Origin: Kribbella voronezhensis
GTDB lineage: Bacteria > Actinomycetota > Actinomycetes > Propionibacteriales > Kribbellaceae
Reading direction: 5' to 3'
NCBI RefSeq assembly: GCF_004365175.1
Contig: NZ_SOCE01000001.1
Location: 2,919,306 to 2,983,305 of the forward strand
DNA length: 64,000 bases
Shown: positions 17,053 through 25,255 of the stretch, piece by piece
Numbering within the stretch: position 1 is the first letter of the stretch
How the letters are laid out: each line of letters starts with the position of its first letter
Program-made: the position numbers and the translations under genes
Notes under the pieces: model-generated
The model's input: only the letters and a program-made list of their open reading frames with translations
Databases searched by the model: none
What the model was told of the DNA's origin: nothing

Positions 17053-17843
17053 TGGGTCATGGTGGCCCCCTCGACATCGCCGTCCGGACGGTCGGCGAGG
17101 CGATCGTCATCACGCCTTCCGGCGTCCTGGAGGTGGCCACGGCGCCGCAGTTGCGGACCCTGCTGTTCAAGGCGCTCGCGGACCAGCCGGGAGCTGTCAT
17201 CGTGCAGTTGCAGGATCTTGTCCTCGCCAAGGCCTACACGCTCAGCCTGTTCACCGCGGTGGCGCGACAGACCGCGGACTGGTCCGGCATCCCCTTGCTG
17301 CTCGTCGCCGGTCAGCGGAACACCCGCGCGTTCCAGGTGGAGTCCGCGGCCGTCGCCCGGTTCATCCCGGTCTTCGCCGACCTCGCGTCGGCGCTGGCCG
17401 CGATCCACACTCCCCCGGCCCGGCAGCTGACCAGACTCCGGTTGCCGTCGGATCCGAACAGTTGCCGAGTCGCCCGGCGGTTCGTCGCGGCGACCTGCGA
17501 GCTGTGGCGCTGCGAGGACCTGTCCGAGGACGCCGTCGCCATCGTGTCGGAGCTGATCGGCAACGTCGTACGGCACACCCGCTCCGATGCCGATCTCCGG
17601 CTCGAGTTGCGTCGGCAACTGCTCACGGTGGCGGTCTCCGACACCGACCCGGGCTTCCCGGTACGCCGGCCGCCGTCCACCACCAGGGAAAGCGGGCTCG
17701 GGCTGGGCATCGTCACCGAGCTGGCAACCGCGTGGGGTGCCAACGCGACCTCGACCGGCGGCAAGGTGATCTGGGCGACGCTGCGGCTCGAGCCGCTGAA
17801 CGCCAAGCTCGCGATCAACAACGACTGGTGTAACGGCCGCTAG
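17052..17843 (+). CDS. STAS domain fused to a HATPase (RsbW/SpoIIAB-like) kinase domain
   Basis: A 263-aa two-domain protein. Residues about 5-115 form a STAS-like domain (ITPSGVLEVATAPQLRTLLF, VIVQLQDLVLAKAYTLS) in which the usual phosphorylatable Ser is not obvious. Residues about 130-255 are a GHKL ATPase: VAIVSELIGNVVRHTRSDAD with the N-box Glu and Asn, VSDTDPGFP as the G1 motif, and ESGLGLGIVTELATAWG as G2. It probably phosphorylates or binds STAS antagonists, perhaps the product of 15723-16118. The ATG overlaps the CheB-like stop (TGATG). Confidence 0.85.
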   Translation: MGHGGPLDIAVRTVGEAIVITPSGVLEVATAPQLRTLLFKALADQPGAVIVQLQDLVLAKAYTLSLFTAVARQTADWSGIPLLLVAGQRNTRAFQVESAAVARFIPVFADLASALAAIHTPPARQLTRLRLPSDPNSCRVARRFVAATCELWRCEDLSEDAVAIVSELIGNVVRHTRSDADLRLELRRQLLTVAVSDTDPGFPVRRPPSTTRESGLGLGIVTELATAWGANATSTGGKVIWATLRLEPLNAKLAINNDWCNGR

Positions 17844-17852
17844 CGTGACGGC

Positions 17853-19743
17853 GTGATCACCCCCACCGCGGCCGACTCCGCGGACCTCGAAGCCCTGCTC
17901 GACTACCTGCGCGAGTCCCGTGGCTTCGACTTCGGCGGGTACAAGCGGACCAGTCTCGGCCGCCGGATCCGGCACCGGATGGACCAGGTCGAGGTCGGCA
18001 GCTATCACGACTACCTCGACCTGCTCCAGGTCGATCCGGGCGAGTTCACGGCACTGTTCAACACGATCCTGATCAACGTCACCAGCTTCTTCCGCGATCC
18101 GCAGTCCTGGCAGGTGCTGCAAACCCAGGTGGATCCCAGCACTCCTGACCGAGCGGAGTCCCGGCGACCCACTCCGGGCCTGGAGCACCGGCTGCTCCTC
18201 CGGCCAGGAGGCCTACACGCTGGCGATGCTGCTCGCCGAGGAACTCGGCCTCGACAACTACCTGAAGCAGGTGAAGATCTACGCCACCGACATCGACGAC
18301 GAGGCGCTCACCCAGGCGAGGCAGGCCGCGTTCTCCGCGGCGGATCTGCAGGACGTGCCCGAGGACCTGCGGACGAAGTACTTCGAACTCCGCGACGGCC
18401 GGTACCTGTTCCATCCGGAGCTGCGCCGTACGGTGATCTTCGGGCGCAACGACCTGGTCCAGGACGCGCCCATCTCGCGGGTGGACCTGCTGCTGTGCCG
18501 CAACACGTTGATGTACTTCAACGCGGAAACCCAGCAGCGGATGTTGAACCGTTTCCACTTCGCGCTGGTTCCCCGCGGCGTGCTCTTCCTCGGCCGCGCG
18601 GAGATGCTGCTCGGCCGGACCCGGCTGTTCGAGCCGATCGACCTGAAGCAGCGGATCTTCCGCCGGGTGGCGAACCGGACGGTGAACGCCGGGCGCTCCA
18701 CCGCTGGTCCCGCCGGCGACCAGGAGCGACCGAGTGAGCGGCTGCACGAACTCGCCTTCGTCGCGAGCCCGATCGCCCAGCTGCTGATCGGCGCCGACAA
18801 CACCCTGGTGATGCAGACCGATCAGGCGGCGACCCTGTTCGGCCTGTCCGGACGTGACCTCGGCCGGCCGGTCCGGGAGCTGGACGTCTCGCACCAGCCG
18901 CTGGCCCTGCGCAGCTACCTGGACCAGGTGGTCGCCGAGCGCAAGCCGGTCCGGGTCTCCGAGGTGGAGTTCGGCCGTCCGGGCGGCATCGTGCACTGGT
19001 TCGAGGTCCACCTGAACCCGGTCACCGAGGGCAACGAACTGCTCGGTGTCTCGGTGGCCTATCACGACGTCAGTGCGATCCGGGCGCTGCGGCTGGAGGT
19101 CGACCGGGCCGGGCGCCAACTGGAGACCACGAACGCCGAACTCCAGTCCACGAACGAAGAACTGGAGACCACGAACGAAGAGCTCCAATCGACTATCGAG
19201 GAACTGGAGACCACCAACGAGGAGCTCCAGTCGACCAACGAAGAACTGGAGACGATGAACGAGGAACTGCAGTCGGCGAACGACGAACTGCAGAGCATCA
19301 ACGAGGCGGTGCGCGAACGGAGTACGGAACTGAACGACGTGAACGACTTCCTCGAGTCCGTGCTGACCGCGTTCACGGTCGGGGTCGTCGTGGTCGATCT
19401 CGAACTGCTGGTGCTCGCCTGGAACGCCGCCGCCCAGGAGCTGTGGGGCGTCCGCGGTGACGAGGCCGAGGGCCGGCATCTGCTCAACCTCGACGTCGGG
19501 CTGCCTGCCGACGTACTGCGGCCGCTGGTCCGCGACGCGCTGAACGGGTCGGGGTCGGCGACCGAGGCCGTGGTGGAGGCAGTCAATCGGCGCGGCCGGG
19601 CCATCGTCGTACGGTTGATCTGCAGCGTGCTGAGCGGCGCCGAGGGACGGCGGCGCGGGGTGCTGCTCACCATGGAGCAGATCGATTCCGGTGAGGCACG
19701 AGGCTCAGAACCGCTCCCCGAAGGTGGCCGGGCCCTACGATGA
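17853..19743 (+). pseudogene. CheR-type methyltransferase with PAS domains, interrupted by a +1 frameshift
   Basis: Residues 1-93 read as CheR N-terminus (FDFGGYKRTSLGRRIRHRMD, ILINVTSFFRDPQSWQVLQT). After CAG GTG (to 18131) one extra G (18132) breaks the frame. The next frame continues as IPALLTERSPG, then LRAWSTGCSSGQEAYTLAML, the SAM-binding region, IYATDIDDEALTQARQ and VDLLLCRNTLMYF. Behind the methyltransferase come a PAS domain, a long coiled coil of 7-residue NEELxxT repeats and a second PAS. Removing one base gives about 629 residues. It is either a recent mutation or a sequence error; all domains beyond the break are intact. Confidence 0.8.
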
Positions 19744-19747
19744 CGGC

Positions 19748-20779
19748 GTGACTGGGGATTCGAAGAAGCAGGCGAGCCGGCCGACCGTGCAAGACGTCGC
19801 CCGGGAGGCGGGCGTGTCCCCGTCGACCGTTTCGCGCGCGCTGCACACCCGTGGTTACGCCTCCCGCGAGGTCCGCGAGCGGGTCCAGGCGGTCGCCCAG
19901 CGGCTCGGCTACGTCCCGAACCACATGGCCCGGAACCTGCGCAGCCGGACGTCGACGGCGATCGGCGTACTGATCTCCGACCTGCGCAACCCGTTCTACG
20001 CCGACCTGGCCGCGGGGGTGGAGGAAGTACTGCGCGCCGAGGGGCACCAGATGATCCTGGTGAACGACAACGGCGACCCCGACGAGGAGATGCACGCGGC
20101 CGAGACGCTGCTGGCCATGCAGGTCGCCGGCGTGATCGTGACCCCGGTCGCCGCGGGCTGCTCGAAGATGTTGCAGGACAACGGGATCCACGTCGTCTGC
20201 GCCGACCGGCGGCTCGGCCGGACCGGCTCCGACGCGGTTCTGAGCGACAACAAAGCGGGTGCCCAGGAGCTGACCCAACACCTGATCGACCTGGGCCACG
20301 AGCGGATCGGCCTGCTGATCGACGAGACGAAATGGTCCACCGGGGCCGGTCGACTGTCCGGATTCCGGGCAGCTCACGAAATTGCTGGAATCGATCTCGA
20401 CGACGATCTGATCGTCTACACCAGCTTCGACGCCGACGCCGCCCGGCAGAGCACCCGGGAACTGCTGAACGACCACCACGTCACCGCGATCATGGCCGCC
20501 AACAACGTGCTGGCGCAGGGCGCACTGGCCGAAATCAAGCACCGCAGGCTGCGAATCCCGCACAAGATCAGCCTGGCGGCGTACGACGACGTGCCCTGGA
20601 TGTCACTCGTCCAGCCCGGGATCACCACCGTCGATCAGCACACTGTGGATATAGGCCGTAGCGCTGCGCAACTGTTGCTGGCCCGGATCCGGGACGAACT
20701 GCCCGCCAGACACCGCACGATCCGGGTCGCGCCGCGGCTGATTGTGCGCGGATCCACCGGATCTCCTCCCCGCAACTAG
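19748..20779 (+). CDS. LacI family transcriptional regulator
   Basis: A 343-aa repressor. The HTH and hinge occupy residues 10-65: PTVQDVAREAGVSPSTVSRA, RVQAVAQRLGYVPNHMARNL. A PBP1-type sugar-binding core follows, with ISDLRNPFYADLAAGVEEVL and, later, TTVDQHTVDIGRSAAQLLLA. The start is GTG 19748, four bases after the preceding stop. The next gene, a GmhA-like sugar-phosphate isomerase 24 bp on, is the natural regulated target, suggesting control by a phosphosugar. Confidence 0.93.
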   Translation: MTGDSKKQASRPTVQDVAREAGVSPSTVSRALHTRGYASREVRERVQAVAQRLGYVPNHMARNLRSRTSTAIGVLISDLRNPFYADLAAGVEEVLRAEGHQMILVNDNGDPDEEMHAAETLLAMQVAGVIVTPVAAGCSKMLQDNGIHVVCADRRLGRTGSDAVLSDNKAGAQELTQHLIDLGHERIGLLIDETKWSTGAGRLSGFRAAHEIAGIDLDDDLIVYTSFDADAARQSTRELLNDHHVTAIMAANNVLAQGALAEIKHRRLRIPHKISLAAYDDVPWMSLVQPGITTVDQHTVDIGRSAAQLLLARIRDELPARHRTIRVAPRLIVRGSTGSPPRN

Positions 20780-20803
20780 CAAAACTGGCGTACCACCGTC
20801 CAC

Positions 20804-21388
20804 ATGACCCAAATTTATGTGGACCGAGTCATCGCCAGGCAGCTCGACCGTCACGCCGAGGTCGCCTACGCGATGCACAGCCAGCTGGACGCGATCCAAC
20901 AGGTCGCCGACGAGCTCATCCGCCGACTGGACTCGGGCGGAGTGCTCTACACCTACGGCAACGGAGGATCCGCTGCCGACGCCCAACACCTGGTCGGTGA
21001 GCTCATCGGCCGCTACCTGCGGGAACGGCGGCCGCTACCCGCCGTTGCCCTGGTCGGCGACGCGGCCGTGACGAGCTGCATCTCCAACGACTACTCCTAC
21101 GACGAAGTGTTCTCCCGCCAGGTGGAGGCCCTGGCGCGGCCGAACGACATGGTGATCGGGTTCACCACCTCCGGTACGTCGCCGACCGTGGTGAAGGGGC
21201 TCGCGATGGCCCGCTCGCGCGGCGCGTGCTCGGTCGCCTTCACCTCCACCCGCGGGATCGCCCTGGCGGCAGCGGCCGACCTGGCGATCGTCGTACCGGC
21301 GGAGGAGACCGCCCGGATCCAGGAGATGCATCTGGTCGCGCTGCACCTCGTCAGTGAGCTGGTCGATCAATGGGCGACCGCCTGCTGA
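20804..21388 (+). CDS. SIS domain sugar-phosphate isomerase, GmhA-like
   Basis: A 194-aa SIS protein close to D-sedoheptulose 7-phosphate isomerase. Motifs: LYTYGNGGSAADAQHLVGEL, which holds the phosphosugar loop and metal-binding His, IGFTTSGTSPTVVKGLAMAR and EEMARIQE-like EETARIQEMHLVALHLVSEL with the catalytic Glu and His. Other ADP-heptose genes are absent here, so the real substrate may be another ketose phosphate. It follows a LacI regulator by 24 bp and is probably co-transcribed. Confidence 0.88.
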   Translation: MTQIYVDRVIARQLDRHAEVAYAMHSQLDAIQQVADELIRRLDSGGVLYTYGNGGSAADAQHLVGELIGRYLRERRPLPAVALVGDAAVTSCISNDYSYDEVFSRQVEALARPNDMVIGFTTSGTSPTVVKGLAMARSRGACSVAFTSTRGIALAAAADLAIVVPAEETARIQEMHLVALHLVSELVDQWATAC

Positions 21389-21509
21389 TCGCACCACTTC
21401 CGCCCGAGCGGCGGTCCGGGCGAACCCTGTGCGCCCGGTCCGCCGCTCTGTACTGGTAGCGTCCTGTGTCCCCCGCATTGGCGTCCGGCGTACCGAAGAA
21501 GGAATGTTC

Positions 21510-22241
21510 ATGGGCGAGAGCTCCTCCAAGATCATCGTCGTCGTGCCGACCTACAACGAGCGGGAGAACCTGCCCGTCCTGGCCGGCCTCCTGTCGGACC
21601 TGCGGCTGCCCGGCCTGCAGATGCTGGTGGTGGACGACAACTCCCCCGACGGCACCGGCGCCGTGGCCGACGAACTGGCCGAGAAGGCGCCCGAGCAGGT
21701 CGCCGTACTGCACCGGACCGAGAAGGACGGCCTCGGCCGCGCCTACATCGCGGGCATCACCCGGGCCCTGGCCGAGGACGCCGACATCGTGATCCAGATG
21801 GACGCCGACCTGTCCCACCCCGCCTCGGTGATCCCGACCATGGTCGAGACGCTGCGGACCACCGACGCCGGCGTGGTGATCGGCTCCCGGTACGTCGAAG
21901 GTGGCTCGGCCGCGGCCGAGTGGGCCTGGCACCGACGACTGCTGTCGGCGTTCGCGAACGTCTACGTGAACACCATCCTGCGGCTGCACGTGAAGGACGC
22001 CACGGCCGGCTTCAAGGCCTGGAAGGCGGACACCCTGCGCGCGATCGACGTCTCGACCATCCAGAGCAACGGCTACTCGTTCCAGGTGGAGATGAACTAC
22101 CGGACCGTACGCCGCGGCCTGCGCATCGCCGAGGTCCCGATCCGCTTCGAGGAACGCACCGTCGGCGCCTCCAAGATGACCCTCAAGGTCCAACTCGAAT
22201 CCGCCATGATGCCCTGGAAACTCCTCTTCAAGCGCTCCTGA
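21510..22241 (+). CDS. Polyprenol monophosphomannose synthase (GT2, Dpm1-like)
   Basis: A 243-aa cytosolic GT2 glycosyltransferase without C-terminal membrane helices. It shows VVVPTYNERENLPVLAGLL, VVDDNSPDGTGAVADELA, the DxD in IVIQMDADLSHPASVIP, and GSRYVEGG. NGYSFQVEMNYRTVRRGLRI and EVPIRFEERTVGASKM complete the Dpm signature. It transfers mannose from GDP-Man to a polyprenyl phosphate, making the donor for lipomannan and protein mannosylation. Of two in-frame ATGs I chose the second, because GAAGGA lies 7 bp before it and abuts the first. The acyltransferase domain fused in mycobacterial Ppm1 is absent. Confidence 0.92.
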   Translation: MGESSSKIIVVVPTYNERENLPVLAGLLSDLRLPGLQMLVVDDNSPDGTGAVADELAEKAPEQVAVLHRTEKDGLGRAYIAGITRALAEDADIVIQMDADLSHPASVIPTMVETLRTTDAGVVIGSRYVEGGSAAAEWAWHRRLLSAFANVYVNTILRLHVKDATAGFKAWKADTLRAIDVSTIQSNGYSFQVEMNYRTVRRGLRIAEVPIRFEERTVGASKMTLKVQLESAMMPWKLLFKRS

Positions 22242-22420
22242 CCTTTGCCGTCACCCCGGCAGCGCTGTGCGTTGCGGTGCGGTGCATCTTGGCCACCATG
22301 CTGGACGCGACCAGCAGGGCCGCACTGTCGCGGATCGTGTCCGCGTCAACCTGGGTGCCGTAGCGTGCCACCCGGCGGACGAAGCGCGGCTCTTGACCCG
22401 GTGCTGGTGAGAGCTGCGGA

Positions 22421-22771
22421 TCAGCCGTACCCGAGGGCGTGCAGGCGGGCGTCGTCGATGCCGAAGTGATGCGCGATCTCGTGCACGACAGTGATGTTCA
22501 CCTCGTCGACAACGTCCTCGACGGTCTCGCAGATCGACAGCGTCGGATTGCGATAGATCGTGATCCGATCCGGCAGCACGCCGCCGTAGTAGTGCCCCCG
22601 CTCGGTCAACGGAATCCCCTCATAGACCCCGAGCAACTCCGGATCACTCGCCGGCGCATCGTCCTCGACGAACACAGCCACGTTGTCGATCAACGCCGCC
22701 AACTCCCCCGGCACCAAATCCAACGCCTCGGACACCAACCCCTCGAAGTCCGCCCGACTCATCTCAATCAC
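22421..22771 (-). CDS. Metallopeptidase family protein (zincin-like, minimal HExxH)
   Basis: A 116-aa protein of the small zincin-like family (PF06262 type). Its C-terminal ITVVHEIAHHFGIDDARLH carries HExxH plus a downstream Asp that can act as third zinc ligand. The N-terminal half (MSRADFEGLVSEALDLVPGE, LAALIDNVAVFVEDDAP) is the family's conserved helix-strand region. Whether these minimal proteins cleave peptides is not settled. It is a single-gene unit reading away from the C-rich region. Confidence 0.9.
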   Translation of the reverse strand: MIEMSRADFEGLVSEALDLVPGELAALIDNVAVFVEDDAPASDPELLGVYEGIPLTERGHYYGGVLPDRITIYRNPTLSICETVEDVVDEVNITVVHEIAHHFGIDDARLHALGYG

Positions 22772-23331
22772 CCCACCACCCTAGTGACCCTCCCCACACC
22801 CACCCCGTACTCCGTACGCCGGCCCCCCGTTGTCTAAGCGCACCCACACGCCCTCCTAGCCCCCTCCCCGCCTCCCCGCCTCTCAGCCCTCTCCCCGGCC
22901 TCCTCGGCTGCCGCAGGCCTGTCCACGGCCTCCCGGCCAGCGCGCCCTTTCACGGCCTCACCGCCCCCTCCGCCCTCTCCACGGCCTGCCCGGCTGCCTC
23001 GGGCCTGTCCACGGCTCCCCGGCTAGCGCGCCCGTTCCACTGCTTCCCCGCCTTCCTCAGCCCCTCCCAGCCTTCCCGCTTCCTCAGCCTTTCCAGGCCT
23101 CCTGCTGCCTCGGCGCTCGCCGACCCTTCGCCTCTCCCCTCGCGTCCCCCGGCGCCCCTCCCCTCGCATGCCTCAGCGCCCCCTCCGCCCGCACTTTGCC
23201 GCGCGCCCATCGCCCTCACCCGCACCCCACCCACGCCCTCACCCGCACCCCACCCACGCCTTCTCCCCCACCCCACCCCCCACCCCACCCCCCGGCCTCC
23301 CCTCCCCAATCCCCCTTGCCAGGAACTCGTT
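22772..23331. repeat. Gene-free C-rich low-complexity region with tandem repeats
   Basis: About 560 bp with strong strand asymmetry (C far exceeding G on the + strand) and no convincing gene. Two copies of a diverged 86-bp unit lie at about 22,906 and 22,992, sharing GGCTGCC, GGCCTGTCCACGGC and CAGCGCGCCC/TAGCGCGCCC. Near 23,213-23,256 the unit CCTCACCCGCACCCCACCCA occurs twice, followed by runs of CCCCACC. The open frames here are compositional artefacts. The region directly precedes the tRNA promoter. Confidence 0.7.
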
Positions 23332-23360
23332 TTGGACCTCAGCCCGGTGTCCTCTATGCT
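23332..23360 (+). promoter_or_regulatory. Sigma-70-type promoter for the tRNA cluster
   Basis: TTGGAC (23332-23337), 17-bp spacer, TATGCT (23355-23360), about 38 bp upstream of tRNA-Glu. It matches the vegetative consensus well in box sequence and spacing. Confidence 0.7.
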
Positions 23361-23397
23361 TACGGCTGTCCCTGGAGCTTCGGCTCCCGCGGTCCGA

Positions 23398-23470
23398 GTC
23401 CCCATCGTCTAGTGGCCTAGGACGCTGCCCTTTCAAGGCGGTAACGCGGGTTCGAATCCCGTTGGGGATA
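23398..23470 (+). tRNA. tRNA-Glu (TTC)
   Basis: A 73-nt cloverleaf. The acceptor arms GTCCCCA and TGGGGAT pair, the anticodon stem CTGCC/GGCGG frames loop CTTTCAA with anticodon TTC, and the T arm is GCGGGTTCGAATCCCGT. CCA is not encoded. First gene of the Glu-Asp-Phe cluster. Confidence 0.95.
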
Positions 23471-23529
23471 CGGTCGAAAGACCGATGTCGGCAAGGCTCG
23501 CAAGATGGTGTAGCATCATCGAGCAATCT

Positions 23530-23606
23530 GGCCCAGTAGCGCAGTTGGTTAGCGTGCCGCCCTGTCACGGCGGAGGTCGCGGGTTCGAGTCCCGTCTGGG
23601 TCGCCA
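23530..23606 (+). tRNA. tRNA-Asp (GTC)
   Basis: A 74-nt body plus encoded CCA. The acceptor arms GGCCCAG and CTGGGTC pair, the anticodon loop is CTGTCAC with anticodon GTC, and the T arm is GCGGGTTCGAGTCCCGT. Second gene of the cluster. Confidence 0.95.
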
Positions 23607-23657
23607 GGAGAGAAGTGGCGGCGGGTGTCCACACACCGCCGCCATATTTTCTCTCCC

Positions 23658-23730
23658 GGTCAGGTAGCTCAGCTGGTAGAGCGTCCGCCTGAAAAGCGGA
23701 AGGTCGGCGGTTCGAGACCGCCCCTGACCA
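23658..23730 (+). tRNA. tRNA-Phe (GAA), integration site of the mobile element
   Basis: A 73-nt cloverleaf. The acceptor arms GGTCAGG and CCTGACC pair, the anticodon loop CTGAAAA has anticodon GAA, and the T arm is GGCGGTTCGAGACCGCC. From the anticodon loop to just past the discriminator base the sequence is duplicated at 41524-41566, so the element keeps this tRNA intact after integration. Confidence 0.95.
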
Positions 23731-23731
23731 C
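23689..23731 (+). repeat. Left attachment site (attL), 43-bp core in tRNA-Phe
   Basis: Identical base for base to 41524-41566. The core starts at the anticodon loop and ends one base after the tRNA discriminator. The integrase gene follows 73 bp later, as is usual for tRNA-targeted actinobacterial elements. Confidence 0.9.
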
Positions 23732-23742
23732 ACTTCTGACCT

Positions 23743-23766
23743 GCGGTTTCTCCATCGGAGAACCGC
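23743..23766 (-). terminator. Hairpin after int
   Basis: GCGGTTtCTCC and GGAGAACCGC pair around ATC with one bulged base. It lies just beyond the int stop, between att and int. An almost identical hairpin recurs at 42079-42102 beside the relic int. Confidence 0.55.
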
Positions 23767-23804
23767 CGACCTCCCGCAAATGACCGCAACGTGGACCGCA
23801 ACGC

Positions 23805-25016
23805 CTATCCGGCGAGATGCTCCGCGAGCTGGTCGAGCGCCTTCCGCTGGTCCTCAAGTGATGCGTGCGCGTAGACAGCCATGGTCACCTGGACGTCCGC
23901 GTGCCCGACGATCGCCTGGACGATGTGCGGCGGCACCTTCAGCCGTAGGAGCAAGGTCACACAGCTATGCCGCAGATCGTGGAAGCGCATCTTCCCGAGT
24001 TCGGCCGCGTCCCGCAGCGGGTACCAAGTCCGCCGCAGGTTGTCCGGCTCGATCGGCGTTCCAATCTCAGTCGTGAACACATAGCCGGTGTCGATCCATT
24101 TCTCACCGGCCGCGAGCCGTTCCATCGCCTGCTGCTTCTTATGACTCCTGAGCGCATCAACGCAAAGCTCGATCAGCGGCACCGTGCGGCGTGACTTCTT
24201 CGTCTTCGGAGTGACGGCCCGAAGCACACCGTCGACTCGTTGCAGCGTCCTCCGGATCTCAACTGTCTTCTCTGCCCAATCGATGTCGTGCCATTGCAGT
24301 CCGAGTAGCTCACCGCGACGCAATCCCATGAACAGAGCCAGCGCGAACAATGCGTATAGCCGGGTGGTCTTCGCTGCCTCCAACAACAGTCGGGCCTGAT
24401 CCTCTGTCGCTCCCCGGTTGGTGTCGTACTGCGCGCCCTGCACCTGGACCAGCTTCGCGACATTGCGCTGGAGGACTTCCTCTCTGACTGCCGCCGACAA
24501 CGCGTTCCGCAGTACCGCGTGAATCTGCTCTACAAGCCGGTCTGACGGACGCTGCTTGCAGCACCGGCCGACAGCGCAGCACCTCGCCTTATCGCCGCGC
24601 CGCTCGTCATATCCATGCAGGCAGCAAAGGCACATGTTCTGAATCCGCTTCATAAACAGCCGGACATCGGCGCCGCTCAGCTTGTACAGCTTCTTCCGCC
24701 CAAGGTGAGGAATGAGATGCACCCGCGACACCAACTCGTAGCCCTGGTGAGTCTTCGGCTTCTTCGAGGGCTTCACGATGTGCTCCAACCAGTACTTGAG
24801 GAAGGCTTCGACGGTCCAGTTGGTTGCCTCGGCCGGGATCCCCTTGTCTGATTTCGACTGCAGATCCCGGAGCTTGCGGACGGTCTCGTCCCTGTCCTTG
24901 CTCGACACCTCCTGTCGGGCATACGTGCCGTCGGCTTGCAGTAGGTAGGCCGCTCCGTACCAGCGCTTCTTACTCTCGCGGTAGAACACCGAACCGTCGC
25001 CGTTTGCGGATTTCAT
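23805..25016 (-). CDS. int: Site-specific tyrosine integrase (pSAM2-like)
   Basis: A 403-aa recombinase. An N-terminal AP2-like/SAM-like core-binding part (about 1-190) precedes the catalytic domain. Active-site residues: Arg233/234 in GLRRGELLGL, the HDLRH box at 346-350, His372 in GHADVQVTMA and nucleophile Tyr382 in AVYAH. An unusual Cys-rich insert at residues 129-153 (CLCCLH, then CCAVGRCC) could bind metal and is familiar from pSAM2-type integrases. It integrates at tRNA-Phe. The gene overlaps xis by 4 nt and ends the leftward operon. Confidence 0.95.
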   Translation of the reverse strand: MKSANGDGSVFYRESKKRWYGAAYLLQADGTYARQEVSSKDRDETVRKLRDLQSKSDKGIPAEATNWTVEAFLKYWLEHIVKPSKKPKTHQGYELVSRVHLIPHLGRKKLYKLSGADVRLFMKRIQNMCLCCLHGYDERRGDKARCCAVGRCCKQRPSDRLVEQIHAVLRNALSAAVREEVLQRNVAKLVQVQGAQYDTNRGATEDQARLLLEAAKTTRLYALFALALFMGLRRGELLGLQWHDIDWAEKTVEIRRTLQRVDGVLRAVTPKTKKSRRTVPLIELCVDALRSHKKQQAMERLAAGEKWIDTGYVFTTEIGTPIEPDNLRRTWYPLRDAAELGKMRFHDLRHSCVTLLLRLKVPPHIVQAIVGHADVQVTMAVYAHASLEDQRKALDQLAEHLAG

Positions 25017-25255
25017 GCTGCGGTCTCCTCCTCCAGGAGTTGGATTGCTTCCTCCAGAGCCGAGACACGCACCAGTCGGCGAGCGCCGATCTTCACGGTC
25101 TTCAGCTTCCGGCTGCGGATCAGGTCATAGAGCGTCGAGCGATGGATACCGAGCCGAGCGGCGGCGTCTTCCGTGGTGATCAGCAAGCGGTCGGCGTCGG
25201 CAATCTGGATCGTGGTCATGGAAGGCGTGACTCCGTTCTGTCCAGGCGTGCTCAT
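25013..25255 (-). CDS. xis: Excisionase, MerR-like helix-turn-helix (Xis)
   Basis: An 80-aa DNA-binding protein. LLITTEDAAARLGIHRSTLY then DLIRSRKLKTVKIGARRLVR is the standard excisionase-family winged HTH, with a Glu-rich tail (EEAIQLLEEETAA). It should bend att DNA and steer Int toward excision. The ATG at 25253-25255 overlaps the upstream stop by 4 nt, matching the rest of the operon; an internal ATG at 25219 is a weaker choice. Confidence 0.9.
   Translation of the reverse strand: MSTPGQNGVTPSMTTIQIADADRLLITTEDAAARLGIHRSTLYDLIRSRKLKTVKIGARRLVRVSALEEAIQLLEEETAA

Noticed and set aside
18120..18150. Programmed frameshifting in the CheR gene
   Set aside because: No slippery heptamer, downstream pseudoknot or Shine-Dalgarno-like stimulator was seen; mutation or sequence error is simpler.
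19110..19320. Short tandem DNA repeats resembling a CRISPR array
   Set aside because: They are in-frame codon repeats of a coiled coil, with no spacers; no CRISPR array or cas gene was found in the window.
16656..19479. Two long leftward frames across the CheB/CheR cluster
   Set aside because: Antisense shadows with Arg/Gly/Asp/Val-rich products; the rightward genes have clear domains.
22950..23539. Possible Pro/His- or Gly/Arg-rich proteins in the C-rich region
   Set aside because: Products are pure compositional strings with no start signals, and some run into tRNA genes.
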